DNA of 64,000 nucleotides from CAVUFH01 sp963740835 (GCA_963740835.1 CAVUFH010000003.1:806001-870000); one strand, 5' to 3'; shown: positions 1-8,948, numbered from the stretch's first letter. The notes: generated by a model from the sequence alone, not told the origin. Made by a program: numbers and translations.

Positions 1-36
1 ACCCCCGAGGACGACCTCTTCGCCGGCTTGCCCTGA
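1..36 (+). CDS. 3' end of an unidentified upstream gene
   Basis: Reading from the first base gives eleven codons ending ...DLFAGLP and a TGA at 34-36. The frame is open to the window edge, and the stop lies 16 bases before the GTG of the next gene, so this is probably the end of a co-transcribed gene. Too little is left to say what it encodes. Confidence 0.45.
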   Translation, partial: TPEDDLFAGLP

Positions 37-52
37 GGGGCAGGCGAAGCGC

Positions 53-976
53 GTGCCGGAGTTCTTCGTTCCTCCCCTCGTCGCCCGTTCCGCCGCTCAC
101 AGCGGGAACCCGGCCGGTCCGGCATGGCTGCGGGACCTGCCCGCGCGCGTCGCCCGCGTGACCGAGCAGTGGGCGCTGGAGCTCGGACCGCCATACGTGC
201 CCGGCGGGGTGACGTCGTACGTAGCGCCCGCGCGCCGCGCCGACGGCACCGCGGCCGTGCTGAAGGTCGTGCTGCCGCATCGCGAAGCGCGCGACGAGGC
301 CGATGCGCTCCGGGTGTGGGCCGGCGAAGGTGCGGTGGTGCTTCTCGATGCGGCGCCCGAGGACCACGCGCTCTTGCTCGAGCGCTGCGATCCCGGAACG
401 CCGCTCGCCGACCTCGACGACCACGACGCGATCCTCGACATCGGCGCCGACGTGCTCGCACGGCTGTGGCGCGCGCCCGCCCCGGAAACACCGTTCGAAC
501 CGCTCGAGGCGGTGACCGACTGGTTTGCGGAACTGGTGGTGGCGCGGCAAGTCGAGTTCGGACGGCCGCTGCCGGACCGACTCGTCGACGAAGCCGTCGT
601 CGCGTTGCGTGAACTGCCGCGCACGGCGAACGCGCGCGTGGTCCTCCACCACGACTTCCATCCGGGCAACGTGCTGGCCGCACAGCGGCAAGCCTGGCTC
701 GCAATCGATCCCAAGCCGCAGGTCGGGGATCCGGCGTTCGATCCGTTGCAGCTCATTCTGCAGACGAGCGACCCGCTCGACGAGGACGACCCCGCCGCAA
801 CGATCGGGTATCGCCTCCAGCGCGTGAGCGAGCGACTCGGTGTGGATGCGGCGCACGTGCGCGCGTGGGGAGTCGCCCGTTGTGTCGAATGGGCCTTGTA
901 CAGCTACCACGAGCATGACCGCGCGGGCGCCGAGGACAACGCCGAGTACGCACGGATCTTCAGCACCATCGGCTGA
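53..976 (+). CDS. Aminoglycoside/hydroxyurea phosphotransferase-family kinase
   Basis: A 307-residue protein kinase-like phosphotransferase. The catalytic loop HHDFHPGNVL (about residue 203) and the following metal-binding AIDPKPQVGDPAFDP are those of the streptomycin 6-kinase/hydroxyurea antibiotic resistance kinase family. The VVLKV-like lysine strand is seen near residue 70 (AAVLKVVLPH). Length is normal for the family. The family phosphorylates aminoglycosides or other small hydroxylated molecules using ATP; chromosomal members in actinobacteria often have no proven drug substrate, so resistance is not claimed. The start is GTG 53, just behind the upstream partial gene. Confidence 0.8.
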   Translation: MPEFFVPPLVARSAAHSGNPAGPAWLRDLPARVARVTEQWALELGPPYVPGGVTSYVAPARRADGTAAVLKVVLPHREARDEADALRVWAGEGAVVLLDAAPEDHALLLERCDPGTPLADLDDHDAILDIGADVLARLWRAPAPETPFEPLEAVTDWFAELVVARQVEFGRPLPDRLVDEAVVALRELPRTANARVVLHHDFHPGNVLAAQRQAWLAIDPKPQVGDPAFDPLQLILQTSDPLDEDDPAATIGYRLQRVSERLGVDAAHVRAWGVARCVEWALYSYHEHDRAGAEDNAEYARIFSTIG

Positions 977-991
977 AGTACGGTCGCGCGC

Positions 992-1768
992 ATGCGTGGT
1001 GGTCTGCTCGAAACGCGTCGCGTCCTCGTCGTCGGTGCGGGGACCCAGCCGAGCCCGGACGACGGAGCGGACGCGCCGGTCGGCAACGGTCGCGCCATCG
1101 CGGTGCAGTGTGCGCGCGAGGGTGCCGAGGTCGTCTGCGCCGACCGCGACGAAGCCTCCGCGCGCGCGACCGCCGCGATGGTCGACGGCGAAGGCGGGAA
1201 GAGCCGAGTCGTCATCGGCGACGTGCGTTCGGAAGACGCGTGCGCAGCGATCGTTGCCGGCGCATCACCCGAGGGTCTGGACGGGCTCGTGTGCAACGTC
1301 GGCATCGGCCGCGGCCGCGGCCTCGCGGGCACCTCCGCCGACGATTGGGACACGACGTTCGCGGTGAACCTGCGCAGTCACTTCCTCCTCGCGCGTGCGG
1401 CGCTCCCCGTACTGAACCCGGGCGGGGCGATCGTGTTCATCAGTTCGGTTGCGGGCCTCCAGCCCGGCAGCCGCCTGCCGGCCTATGACGCGTCCAAAGC
1501 CGGCCTGCTCGGGTTGTGCCGGCATGTCGCGCTCGAAGCCGCGCGCCGCGACGTTCGCGCCAACGTCGTCGCGCCCGGGTTGATCGACACGCCGCTCGGC
1601 CGCGGCGCATCACGCGGCCGGCCGTCGCGGGAGCGCACACCGGTGCCACTCGGACGGCAGGGCACCGCCTGGGAGGTCGCGTCCGTCGTCACGTTCCTGC
1701 TGTCGCCCGCCGCGAGCTACGTGACGGGGCAGGTCCTCCCCGTGGACGGCGGCCTCACCCTGATCTGA
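992..1768 (+). CDS. SDR family oxidoreductase with long insertion in the nucleotide-binding loop
   Basis: A 258-residue classical short-chain dehydrogenase/reductase. Active-site Tyr and Lys are in YDASK (about residues 163-167), the catalytic Ser lies in FISSVAG, the NAG motif appears as NVG, and the C-terminal SYVTGQVLPVDGG is typical. The cofactor loop, normally GxxxGIG, reads VVGAG-TQPSPDDGADAPVG-NGRAIA: about eleven extra residues separate the first glycines from GNGRAIA. It probably binds NAD(P) and acts on an alcohol or ketone; the substrate cannot be read. It lies 15 bases behind the kinase, suggesting one transcript. Confidence 0.85.
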   Translation: MRGGLLETRRVLVVGAGTQPSPDDGADAPVGNGRAIAVQCAREGAEVVCADRDEASARATAAMVDGEGGKSRVVIGDVRSEDACAAIVAGASPEGLDGLVCNVGIGRGRGLAGTSADDWDTTFAVNLRSHFLLARAALPVLNPGGAIVFISSVAGLQPGSRLPAYDASKAGLLGLCRHVALEAARRDVRANVVAPGLIDTPLGRGASRGRPSRERTPVPLGRQGTAWEVASVVTFLLSPAASYVTGQVLPVDGGLTLI

Positions 1769-1775
1769 ATCCTTC

Positions 1776-1823
1776 TTGCGTGAGTTCGCCCCCCGTTCCG
1801 GTGGGGTATTCCACGCAGGTTCG
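1776..1823 (+). repeat. 48-bp imperfect palindromic element, copy A
   Basis: The segment opens TTGCGTGA and closes CACGCAGG; GCGTG pairs with CACGC, and an inner C-run pairs with GTGGGG. A second element of identical length and shape lies at 28616-28663 (34 of 48 bases identical without gaps, counted by eye). Here it sits between the SDR stop and the next start, where it could also act as a terminator. Confidence 0.45.
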
Positions 1824-1846
1824 TCGCGGGGGCGTGGCAAGATCCG

Positions 1847-3037
1847 GTGGTGCCCGCGAGCTACGAGGACGCGGCGGCCGCGGCCCGCGCCGCGATGGTC
1901 GAGCGGCTACGGGGTGCGGGAGTCAGCGACGCGACGCGCGCGGCGTTCGCGCGAGTGCCCCGCCACCGGCTGGTGCCGCACTGGTGGACGTTGCCCACCG
2001 TCATCGGCGGGATGCGCACCAAGGCGATCGAACACCGCGAAGGCGACGTGGCGTCGTTGCGAGTGCTGCACGATCCCGACCGCGCGCTCGCGGTGAACCG
2101 CGTCGCGAGCGCGGCCGGTGGTACGACGAGCACCGCGTCCGCGCCGCAGCTGCTCGCGATTCAGGCCGATCTGCTCGCACTCGCGCCGGGCATGCGCGTC
2201 CTCGAGATCGGCACCGGCCCCGGATACTTCGCCGCGGTGCTCTCGGAACTCGTCGGGCCGAACGGTCGGGTCGTCTCGATCGATATCGACGTGGAAGTTG
2301 CGGCCGGCGCGGCGGCGCGGCTGGACGCACTCGGATACACGAACGTCACCGTGCTCGCGCGCGACGGTGACGGCGGGGCGACCGAGCACGGACCGTTCGA
2401 CCGCGTCGTCGGAAGTGTCGGGTGCAACGACGTCGCGGCCGCGTGGCTCGCGCAGCTCACGCCTGGTGGCTGCGCCCTCGTGCCGCTGTTGCACGGTGCG
2501 TTGCATCCGATGATCCGCCTCGGCGCCGAGGGCGGGGGCCGGATCGTGACGCGGAGCGGGTACGTCGCGATCCAGGGCCGGCAGGGTGAGGTGCATCTGT
2601 GGCCGCATGCGAGCGCGGCCGGTCCCGCGTCGACCCGTGCTCCGTTGCCGGCCGAGCTCGCACGCGCGCTGACGGTCGCGCCTGGTCGCGAGCGCATCGG
2701 CGGAGTCGGGGAGTGGGATCTCGGCTACTGGGTGGCGGCGGCGGATCAGCGCGCGGGCGCGCTCGCCGAGCTCAACGACGGCGCGGGTTCGTCGGCGCGC
2801 ATCACTGGCGCAGCGGGAACCATCGGGTGGGGCGGACGACACGGGGCCGAGCTCGCACGCGATCTCGTCGCCCAGGGCCGCGCGTGGCTCGCGGCAGGCC
2901 GCCCGACGATCGAGGACCACGCCCACCGGTTCCTCCCGATCACGGAGGCGCCGCCATCCGTCGAGCGGGGCCGGGTCGCGGTGGTGACACGTGTCGACCA
3001 CCATCAGGTGATCACGTTGGGGTCGCTCGATCGCTGA
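1847..3037 (+). CDS. PCMT-like SAM-dependent methyltransferase
   Basis: A 396-residue protein whose N-terminal half matches protein-L-isoaspartate O-methyltransferase-like enzymes: an FARVPRHRLVPH segment near residue 28, then the SAM motif I VLEIGTGPGYFAAVLSEL (about residues 121-138) and VVSIDID as the acidic end of strand beta2. A conserved Ser/Thr-rich segment (ASAAGGTTSTASAPQLLAIQ) precedes motif I, as in PCMTs. The length is nearly double that of a housekeeping PCMT (about 210 residues); the C-terminal 180 residues are unassigned. Similar long versions act as peptide-modifying methyltransferases in actinobacterial ribosomal-peptide pathways, but no precursor peptide is visible nearby. 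The start is GTG 1847; a second GTG follows at once. Confidence 0.8.
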   Translation: MVPASYEDAAAAARAAMVERLRGAGVSDATRAAFARVPRHRLVPHWWTLPTVIGGMRTKAIEHREGDVASLRVLHDPDRALAVNRVASAAGGTTSTASAPQLLAIQADLLALAPGMRVLEIGTGPGYFAAVLSELVGPNGRVVSIDIDVEVAAGAAARLDALGYTNVTVLARDGDGGATEHGPFDRVVGSVGCNDVAAAWLAQLTPGGCALVPLLHGALHPMIRLGAEGGGRIVTRSGYVAIQGRQGEVHLWPHASAAGPASTRAPLPAELARALTVAPGRERIGGVGEWDLGYWVAAADQRAGALAELNDGAGSSARITGAAGTIGWGGRHGAELARDLVAQGRAWLAAGRPTIEDHAHRFLPITEAPPSVERGRVAVVTRVDHHQVITLGSLDR

Positions 3038-3089
3038 ACGTCGAGCCCGTCGGTAACCGCCGGCGCAGCACGCGGCTCCTTTGGGGTGC

Positions 3090-4970
3090 ATGGAAACGAT
3101 GCGGCGAGAATCGAGTCTGCGAGCAGTGGTCGAAGCGGCGCAGCGGGGTGAGCACGCGGCCTGGTCTGAACTGGTGGCCCGCTTCCAGGACTTCGCGGTC
3201 GGTATGGCCGTGGCCTGCTCGGGTGACTGGGACACCGCGCCCGACGCCGCGCAGGAAGCGTTCGGCCTCGCGTTCCGCAAGCTCGCCGACCTCGAAGACC
3301 CCGACGCGTTCCCGGGCTGGTTCGCCACGCTGGTTCGCACCGCGTGCTCGCGCCGCGCGCGGGGCAAGCGGCTCGCGGTCGGCTCGATCGAGGGCATCGA
3401 CGTGGTCGATCCGCGCCCGCGCGATCCCGCGGTGCTCGTGGCCGACGCCGACGAGCGGAGTCACGTGCGGGCCGCGATCGAGGTACTCCCCGAACCCGAG
3501 CGGGCGGTGATCGCACTGCACTACCTCGGGGACCTCACCTATCCCGAACTCGCGGCCTTCCTCGGTATCAGCCCCGCGGCCGCGAAGAAGCGGGCGTTCA
3601 CCGCCCGCCGACGACTCGAGGAGCTGCTCCCCATGGCGACCGACGCACTCTCCGCGGCCCGGCCTTCACGTTCCGACCGGTTCCGCGCCACGATCCTCCT
3701 GTTCGTCGCGATTCGCGATCGCGACGTCGATACCGTCGCGAGACTCATCCGGGCCGATCCCACGCTCGTCCACGCCACCGAAGACTGGTCAACGGACGAA
3801 GCGCTCGCGGCCGGGTTGCAGTTCGCGTTCGCGGGGCGCGCGTCGGCCCTGATCCGCGCGGCCCAGACGGGCGACGTCGACCTGGTGCGCCTGCTGGTCG
3901 AAGCCGGCGCGCCGGTGCGTGACCTCTGCGACTGCGCGGGCGCCGAGTCACCGTTGTGGGCGGCAACCGTCGGCGGCGACCGTGCAGTGGTCGAGTACCT
4001 GCTCGATGCGGGCGCGGATCCGAACACGCCTGCGTTCGCGGGCGCGACACCGCTCCACGTCGCCATGCAACGCGGCCACCACCATCTCGTGCCCCGCCTC
4101 CTCGCGGCCGGCGCCGACCCCGATCGCGTCGATGACTACGGGCGCACCCCGGCCGACTGGCTCGCGCTCCACCGACCCGAAGCGGGCCGCAGGGCCGACG
4201 GGTCCGGGTTCGTGCTCACCGGCATCCGCGCCGTCGATCTGTTCGCGCCGCTGCACCGCGGACGGGTGCAGCACTGGCCGCCCGCGGTGGGGCTCGGGCA
4301 GACCGTGCTCCTCTTTGCGATCGCGGCCGCGCTGCGGCCGGCCGAGTTCTGGCTCGTCGGGTTCGAGCACGGCCCCTACAGCCAAGCGGGTGCCGAGGGG
4401 GAGATCCGCGAGACGGGCGTCGATTGCCGCGTGCACCTCGCGCCCGCCGGCGCGGAGGCGAGCGCGCGGCGCGCGCAGTTCGGGGGTGCGCTCGCCGCCT
4501 GCCTGCGCGATCCCAACCCGAAGCTCGTCGCGCTGCTCGAAGGCCCCGGGCACGCGCACGACGTGATGCTCGCGCTCCCGACCCTCGCACGCGACATGAA
4601 CGTGCTCGGCGTCATCGTGATCGAGCCGTTCACCGGAACCTACGGGCACGTGGCGCCCGAACCGCCCGAGGGCTTCGACGCGCAGGTCGCGTTCGACGTG
4701 CGGCGAGCGCGACGCGCCTTCTGGCCCGCGGTCGATCCCGCGCGCACGACGAGCCGTTGGTACCCGAGCGCGCGGCACGAGCATCTCGCCGCCGCGACGC
4801 GCGCCGCGCTCGCGTCCGTCTCGTTCGAAGGCGACGCCGAGCTCCCGGCGATCGCGCGGTACTTCGCGCAGCCGTTCGAGATCGCGGAGCCGTTCACGTC
4901 GCGACCCGGCGAACGCACCCAGTATGCCGAGCTGCTCGACGAGGTCGAAGCGCTCCTTGCGGCGACCTGA
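3090..4970 (+). CDS. ECF sigma factor - ankyrin repeats - degenerate F1-ATPase beta-like fusion
   Basis: A 626-residue protein of three parts, numbered from ATG 3090 (a TTG nine bases upstream is possible). Residues about 10-95 form sigma-70 region 2 and about 130-180 region 4 (LPEPERAVIALHYL...AAAKKRAFTARRRLEEL), so it should bind RNA polymerase and promoter DNA. Residues about 195-362 hold ankyrin-type repeats (ATPLHVAMQRGHHHLVPRLL, GADPDRVDDYGRTP). Residues 377-626 track the ATP synthase beta subunit: TGIRAVDLFAPL (377-388) for TGIKVIDLLAPY; a P-loop-like PPAVGLGQT (397-405) with Gln404 where the Walker A lysine belongs; PAVDPARTTSR (546-556) for PAVDPLDSTSR; and RYFAQPFEIAEPFTSRPG (590-607) for RFLSQPFFVAEVFTGSPG. 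The last part is probably a non-catalytic, ligand-sensing or assembly domain. No anti-sigma gene is adjacent. Confidence 0.85.
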   Translation: METMRRESSLRAVVEAAQRGEHAAWSELVARFQDFAVGMAVACSGDWDTAPDAAQEAFGLAFRKLADLEDPDAFPGWFATLVRTACSRRARGKRLAVGSIEGIDVVDPRPRDPAVLVADADERSHVRAAIEVLPEPERAVIALHYLGDLTYPELAAFLGISPAAAKKRAFTARRRLEELLPMATDALSAARPSRSDRFRATILLFVAIRDRDVDTVARLIRADPTLVHATEDWSTDEALAAGLQFAFAGRASALIRAAQTGDVDLVRLLVEAGAPVRDLCDCAGAESPLWAATVGGDRAVVEYLLDAGADPNTPAFAGATPLHVAMQRGHHHLVPRLLAAGADPDRVDDYGRTPADWLALHRPEAGRRADGSGFVLTGIRAVDLFAPLHRGRVQHWPPAVGLGQTVLLFAIAAALRPAEFWLVGFEHGPYSQAGAEGEIRETGVDCRVHLAPAGAEASARRAQFGGALAACLRDPNPKLVALLEGPGHAHDVMLALPTLARDMNVLGVIVIEPFTGTYGHVAPEPPEGFDAQVAFDVRRARRAFWPAVDPARTTSRWYPSARHEHLAAATRAALASVSFEGDAELPAIARYFAQPFEIAEPFTSRPGERTQYAELLDEVEALLAAT

Positions 4971-4980
4971 GCGCGGCGGC

Positions 4981-5821
4981 TCAGGGCCGGCGGTACACGA
5001 CGAGGTCGATGTCGCCCTGCCACGCCGAGTAGCGACCTTCGTCGGCCGCGGACTCGAGCAGTGCCCGGAGATCATGCTCGAAGTCGCCGAGCCGATCCCC
5101 GAACAAGTGCGGTGCGGCGCTCGACTTCGACAGGACTTCGGCGACGACATCGTCCACCGTGCGCACGATCTGCTTGCGGCCCTGCACGCGCACCCGTTCC
5201 GGCGATCGGAACCCGGCCGGTTCGATCGCGCTCCACTCGTTGTCCGGGGTCCCGTGCCGAATGACTCCTTGGCCGGCGCGCCGCTCCGCTCCGAGGTACT
5301 GCTCGCGCAACTGCTTCATCGCGTCGCGCGGTGGACCCGGGAACGGCAGCGATCCAGGTGCCGCGGCTGCCGGATCGTCGACGACGGTGTCGACATGGAC
5401 GAGCGCGCCGCCCGGCTCCAGCAACCCGAACACAATCGCGCGCGACCCGCTCGCGATCCATCCAGTGGAACGATCGGCCGAACGTCGCGCACGCGAACCA
5501 GCCGAGGTCCTCCGTCATGGCCTCGGCGTGGAGCGGCACCCACGTCGCGTTCGTCACTCCGAGCGCATCGGCCCGGCGCTGCGCCTCGGCCAGCATCTCG
5601 GCGTCGGCGTCGACCCCGACGACATCCACGAACAGATCAGCGAGCGTGAGCGCGACGATCCCCGGACCGCACCCGACGTCCAGCAATCGCGCACCCGCGC
5701 GCAGTGGCATGACTTCGGCGAAGACGTCGTGGAGTGCGTCCGGATAGGGCATCCGGCCTTGCACGTAGTACCGCGCGGCGCCTTGGAAGAGCGTCTCGTC
5801 CCACGTCCATCCGCGCACCAC
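4981..5821 (-). CDS. Class I SAM-dependent methyltransferase (frameshifted)
   Basis: The first part (from GTG 5821) reads RGWTWDETLFQGAARYYVQGR, then SAM motif I RLLDVGCGPGIVALTLA, VVGVDADAEML and GRSFHWMDRERVARD. At about 5433 the homology moves to the next frame, VFGLLEPGGALVHVD, and runs to TGA 4981. One extra T between GAT and GTG would explain the shift. Joined, it is about 280 residues, normal for this family, often annotated as UbiE/YcgJ-like. The substrate is unknown. Its 3' end faces the sigma-fusion gene, ten bases away. The start is uncertain because no ATG lies in frame between the previous stop and the conserved region. Confidence 0.7.
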
Positions 5822-5912
5822 GAACCGCAACGGTATGCCCGCGGTCGTTCGCCACGATCGCGGGACCGGGCAATCATGTGCCGATGCGTCGCGGGAGTTC
5901 CGGGCCGACAGG

Positions 5913-6410
5913 TCAGGGCCGCCGTTGCGCGACGGCTTCGGTGACGCGTCGGATGTCGAGCGCGTGGTGCTGCACTTCGTGGGTCGCGCTTCGCGCGAGT
6001 GTGAGCACGGTGCGCTCGTCACCGTTGCTCCCGATCGCGACGCGCGACCATTGGTCGGTGTCGAGACCGGCGAGCAACCTCGCCAGTGCATGCGCGCGGA
6101 CATCGAGCTCGGCGGCGGTACGGCTCGGGGATCCGGTGTTGTATTCCAGCCGCTCGCAGGCGTCCGCGAAGTCGTAGGCCGCGAGCTGCGGCCGGTCCTC
6201 GATGAGCGCGCGCCGGATGCGGTCTTCGTAGAACTGCAACGCGTCGCGCAGATGCGCCGCGTACTCGAGCGCGGACCAGGTACCGGGCTCGGGCCGAGTG
6301 CGCACCGCCGAGATGTCGCCGACTGGTGTCACGACGACGGCGCCGAGCTCGGCGACGATGTCGACTGGCGCGAGCCCCCAGTCGTATCCGCACTCCGAGC
6401 AGGTCGCCAT
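5913..6410 (-). CDS. DinB-like (mycothiol-dependent enzyme superfamily) protein
   Basis: A 165-residue protein starting at ATG 6410 (MATCSECGYDWG). The N-terminal CSECGYDW looks like a small zinc-ribbon knuckle. The rest is a DinB/maleylpyruvate-isomerase N-terminal-type four-helix bundle: GTWSALEYAAHLRDALQFYEDRI, and a conserved late helix THEVQHHALDIRRV with the metal-ligand histidines. Members are metal-dependent thiol-S-transferases or uncharacterised. The frame stays open upstream but that extension overlaps the dienelactone hydrolase and is not homologous. The gene is probably co-transcribed with its 5' neighbour, whose stop lies four bases upstream. Confidence 0.75.
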   Translation of the reverse strand: MATCSECGYDWGLAPVDIVAELGAVVVTPVGDISAVRTRPEPGTWSALEYAAHLRDALQFYEDRIRRALIEDRPQLAAYDFADACERLEYNTGSPSRTAAELDVRAHALARLLAGLDTDQWSRVAIGSNGDERTVLTLARSATHEVQHHALDIRRVTEAVAQRRP

Positions 6411-6414
6411 GGGA

Positions 6415-7176
6415 TCAGCTCGCGGCGAGCTGACGGCCGAAGAAGTCCCAGACGCGCGGCCAGGCGGCGAGCGCGGCTTCGACGCGGTACATGGGTCGGG
6501 TCGTGCAGAAGAACGCGTGACCGGCGTCGTCGTAACTGTGGAACTCGAAACTCTTGCCCGCGGCGCGCAGGGCTTCTTCCTGCTGGACGACCTGTTCCGG
6601 CGACGGATGCTGGTCCTTTTTGCCGAAGAGCCCGAGGAGCGGGCAGCGCATGTTGGGGGTGAGGTCGATCGGCGCGACCGGCATCCGATCGCTGAGCCGA
6701 TCGGCGGGCATGACGACACCGCCGCCGTAACAGTCGATGGCGGCGTCGATGTCGACCTGGCACGCGACGAGCCACGCGTGGCGACCGCCGGAGCAGTGGC
6801 CGATCACGCCGACTTTCCCATTGCTGTTCGGGAGCGCGCGCAGCACCGCAACCGCGGCCGCGACGTCGCCGACGACGCGCGCGTCGGGTGCGCCGCCCGC
6901 CTCGCGCGCCGCCTTGGCCGCGTCGTCGGAGCTCGCGCCGGGTGCGTCGCGGTGGTGCAGGTGCGGGCACAGCGCTGAATAGCCCTGACGCGCGAACGTG
7001 CGCGTCACCTCCTTCGACCACTCGTCCCACCCCGGCATGTGGTGGATCACGACGACGCCGGGATGCGGATCGGCGCCGAGCGGGCGGGCGAAGTACGCAG
7101 GGATCACGTCTTCCTCGAACCCGCGGATCGTTACCGTCTCCGCGAGCATCCCGTCGTAGGTATCGGCTCGGGTCAT
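6415..7176 (-). CDS. Dienelactone hydrolase family protein
   Basis: A 253-residue alpha/beta hydrolase. The strand PGVVVIHHMPGWDEWSKEVTRTFARQGY and nucleophile elbow VIGHCSGGRHAWL place it in the dienelactone hydrolase family, whose nucleophile is cysteine; the acid GLFGKKDQHPS and the histidine AGHAFFC complete the triad. DLH family enzymes open lactone rings (carboxymethylenebutenolidase) or hydrolyse other small esters. It lies four bases downstream of the CoA ligase on the same strand, so the two probably share a transcript in a catabolic unit. Confidence 0.85.
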   Translation of the reverse strand: MTRADTYDGMLAETVTIRGFEEDVIPAYFARPLGADPHPGVVVIHHMPGWDEWSKEVTRTFARQGYSALCPHLHHRDAPGASSDDAAKAAREAGGAPDARVVGDVAAAVAVLRALPNSNGKVGVIGHCSGGRHAWLVACQVDIDAAIDCYGGGVVMPADRLSDRMPVAPIDLTPNMRCPLLGLFGKKDQHPSPEQVVQQEEALRAAGKSFEFHSYDDAGHAFFCTTRPMYRVEAALAAWPRVWDFFGRQLAAS

Positions 7177-7180
7177 CGCG

Positions 7181-8836
7181 TCACCGCTTCTCGTAGGTGA
7201 TGCCCGCGGCCTCGGCGTCCCACGTGGTCGCGGTCACGCCCTCGTCGCGCAGGTCGCGCTTGAGCACGCGGCCGACCGGGCTGCGCGGCAACTCGCTCCG
7301 GAACTCGACGTACCGCGGCAGCGCGAAGTACGGAAGTTGGTCGATGCACCACCGGAAGAGCTCCTCCTCGGTGAGCGCAGCACCGTCCTTCAGGGTCGCC
7401 GTGATCTTCAGGTCGTCCTCGGTCATCTCGCTCGGAACCGCGCACACCGCAACGTCTGCGAGCTCGCCGTGCCCCATGAGCACGCTTTCCACCTCGAAGC
7501 TCGAGATGTTCTCGCCGCGGCGGCGGAGGTAGTCCGCCTTGCGGTCGACGAAGAACAGGAAGCCGTCCTCGTCGAGGCGGGCGATGTCGCCGGTGTGGAA
7601 CCAGAGGTTGCGGGTCGCGCTCACGGTCGCGTCGGGCCGACCCCAGTACCCCTCGAACATCACGTGCGGCCGCTTGGGGCGCACGACGATCTCGCCCCGC
7701 TCGCCTTGCGGCACTTCCTTCTCGTCGTCGTCGAAGAGCCGGACGTCGAAGTACTCGTCGTTCAGGACGCCGGCCGCGTTCGGCTTGTTGCGCACGCCCG
7801 GCGGCTGCCACGAGACGAGACTCGCCTCCGTGAGACCGAACGCGCCACTGAACGTCTCGACACCGAAGCGCTCGCGCAGTTGGTTGTCGACTTCGGCGGG
7901 GAGCGGCGCCGCGCCGAGCAGGCGCAGGCTCGCGTTCGCTTCCGGCGCACCCGACTTCGGCATCTCCGGCCGGTCGGTGTCGTTGGCGAGGAGGTACGCC
8001 ATGGTGCCGAGCGTCGAGGTGATGGTCGCACCGACCCGGTTCATCTCGGGCCAGAAGTTCGACACCGAGAACCGCCGGTAGACCGCACCGCGCCCGCCGA
8101 ACACGAGCGAGCCGAGGACCGCGGTGACGAGCGCGTTGTAGTGGAACAGCGGAAGCGGCGTCCACACCACATCGGCCGCAGTGCGTCCCCAACAGATGCC
8201 GATCTGACGCGACAGCGCCTCGTGGTAGTTGTGGCTGAGCATGCAGCCCTTCGACGGCCCCGTGGTGCCGCCGGTGTAGATGAACGTCGCGAGGTCGGAC
8301 GGCCGGACCGCGACGTCGGGCGTGGTGTCGTCGACCGCGAGCACGTCGTCCCACTCGTGCACCGCCACCTTCGCGGTCGACGCGATCTCCCGGCCCACGC
8401 CGGGCTCCTCCCGGTCGTCAACGACGATCACGTGCTCGAGCTCGGGCAGATCGTCGAGGACCGCCCCGATGCGATCGGCGAGGGTGCGTTGCACGATGAC
8501 GACCCGCGCCCCCGAGTCGCCGAGCTGATGGCGCAGGTATTGCCCCTTGTACGCGGTGTTGATCGGCACCGCGATCGAACCGCCCCGGATCGCGCCCCAC
8601 CACGAGAGCAGCGCCTCCGGTGAGTTCTCGATGAGGTTGGCGACGCGGTCGCCCGGTCGGACCCCCAGCTCGCGCAACGCGTTGGCGAGCCTGCTGGCGG
8701 TCGCGTTCACCTCGGCCGCGGTGAACGTCGCGCCGCACACGTCGAGGTACTGACTGTCGGGATCTTCGGAGAGCCGCCGGTCGAGCAGCGCCGTGATGGT
8801 GTGTTGCTCGCCGCTGACCCAGGATTGATCTGTCAC
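7181..8836 (-). CDS. AMP-dependent acyl-CoA ligase (CaiC/FadD-like)
   Basis: A 551-residue ANL-superfamily adenylating enzyme. Motifs include the phosphate loop TFIYTGGTTGPSKG (about residue 185), the FGLTEA region, the hinge region LWFHTGDIARLDEDGFLFFVDRKADYLRRRGENIS and the catalytic C-terminal lysine in SPVGRVLKRDLRDEG. It activates a carboxylic acid to acyl-AMP and then acyl-CoA. The overall look, including PEALLSWWGAIRGGSIAVPINTAYKG, is closest to crotonobetaine/carnitine-CoA ligase-like enzymes; the true substrate is open. Start is ATG 8836; a divergent promoter region of about 110 bases separates it from the hydrolase-P450 unit. Confidence 0.88.
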   Translation of the reverse strand: MTDQSWVSGEQHTITALLDRRLSEDPDSQYLDVCGATFTAAEVNATASRLANALRELGVRPGDRVANLIENSPEALLSWWGAIRGGSIAVPINTAYKGQYLRHQLGDSGARVVIVQRTLADRIGAVLDDLPELEHVIVVDDREEPGVGREIASTAKVAVHEWDDVLAVDDTTPDVAVRPSDLATFIYTGGTTGPSKGCMLSHNYHEALSRQIGICWGRTAADVVWTPLPLFHYNALVTAVLGSLVFGGRGAVYRRFSVSNFWPEMNRVGATITSTLGTMAYLLANDTDRPEMPKSGAPEANASLRLLGAAPLPAEVDNQLRERFGVETFSGAFGLTEASLVSWQPPGVRNKPNAAGVLNDEYFDVRLFDDDEKEVPQGERGEIVVRPKRPHVMFEGYWGRPDATVSATRNLWFHTGDIARLDEDGFLFFVDRKADYLRRRGENISSFEVESVLMGHGELADVAVCAVPSEMTEDDLKITATLKDGAALTEEELFRWCIDQLPYFALPRYVEFRSELPRSPVGRVLKRDLRDEGVTATTWDAEAAGITYEKR

Positions 8837-8948
8837 GCGCCGAATCTATGTCCCCTCTGCCACCGTGCGCCCGGCGGCGACGGGCACGGGAGCGTGACGA
8901 CACGAGCCGTGACGGCAGGCAGCGCGCGCCCGTTACGCTGCGCAGCCG

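Noticed and set aside
1907..3397. A long open frame on the minus strand opposite the PCMT-like methyltransferase and the sigma-fusion start
   Set aside because: It is Arg/Ala-rich with no family motif; high-GC coding DNA gives such open antisense frames, and the plus-strand genes explain the region.
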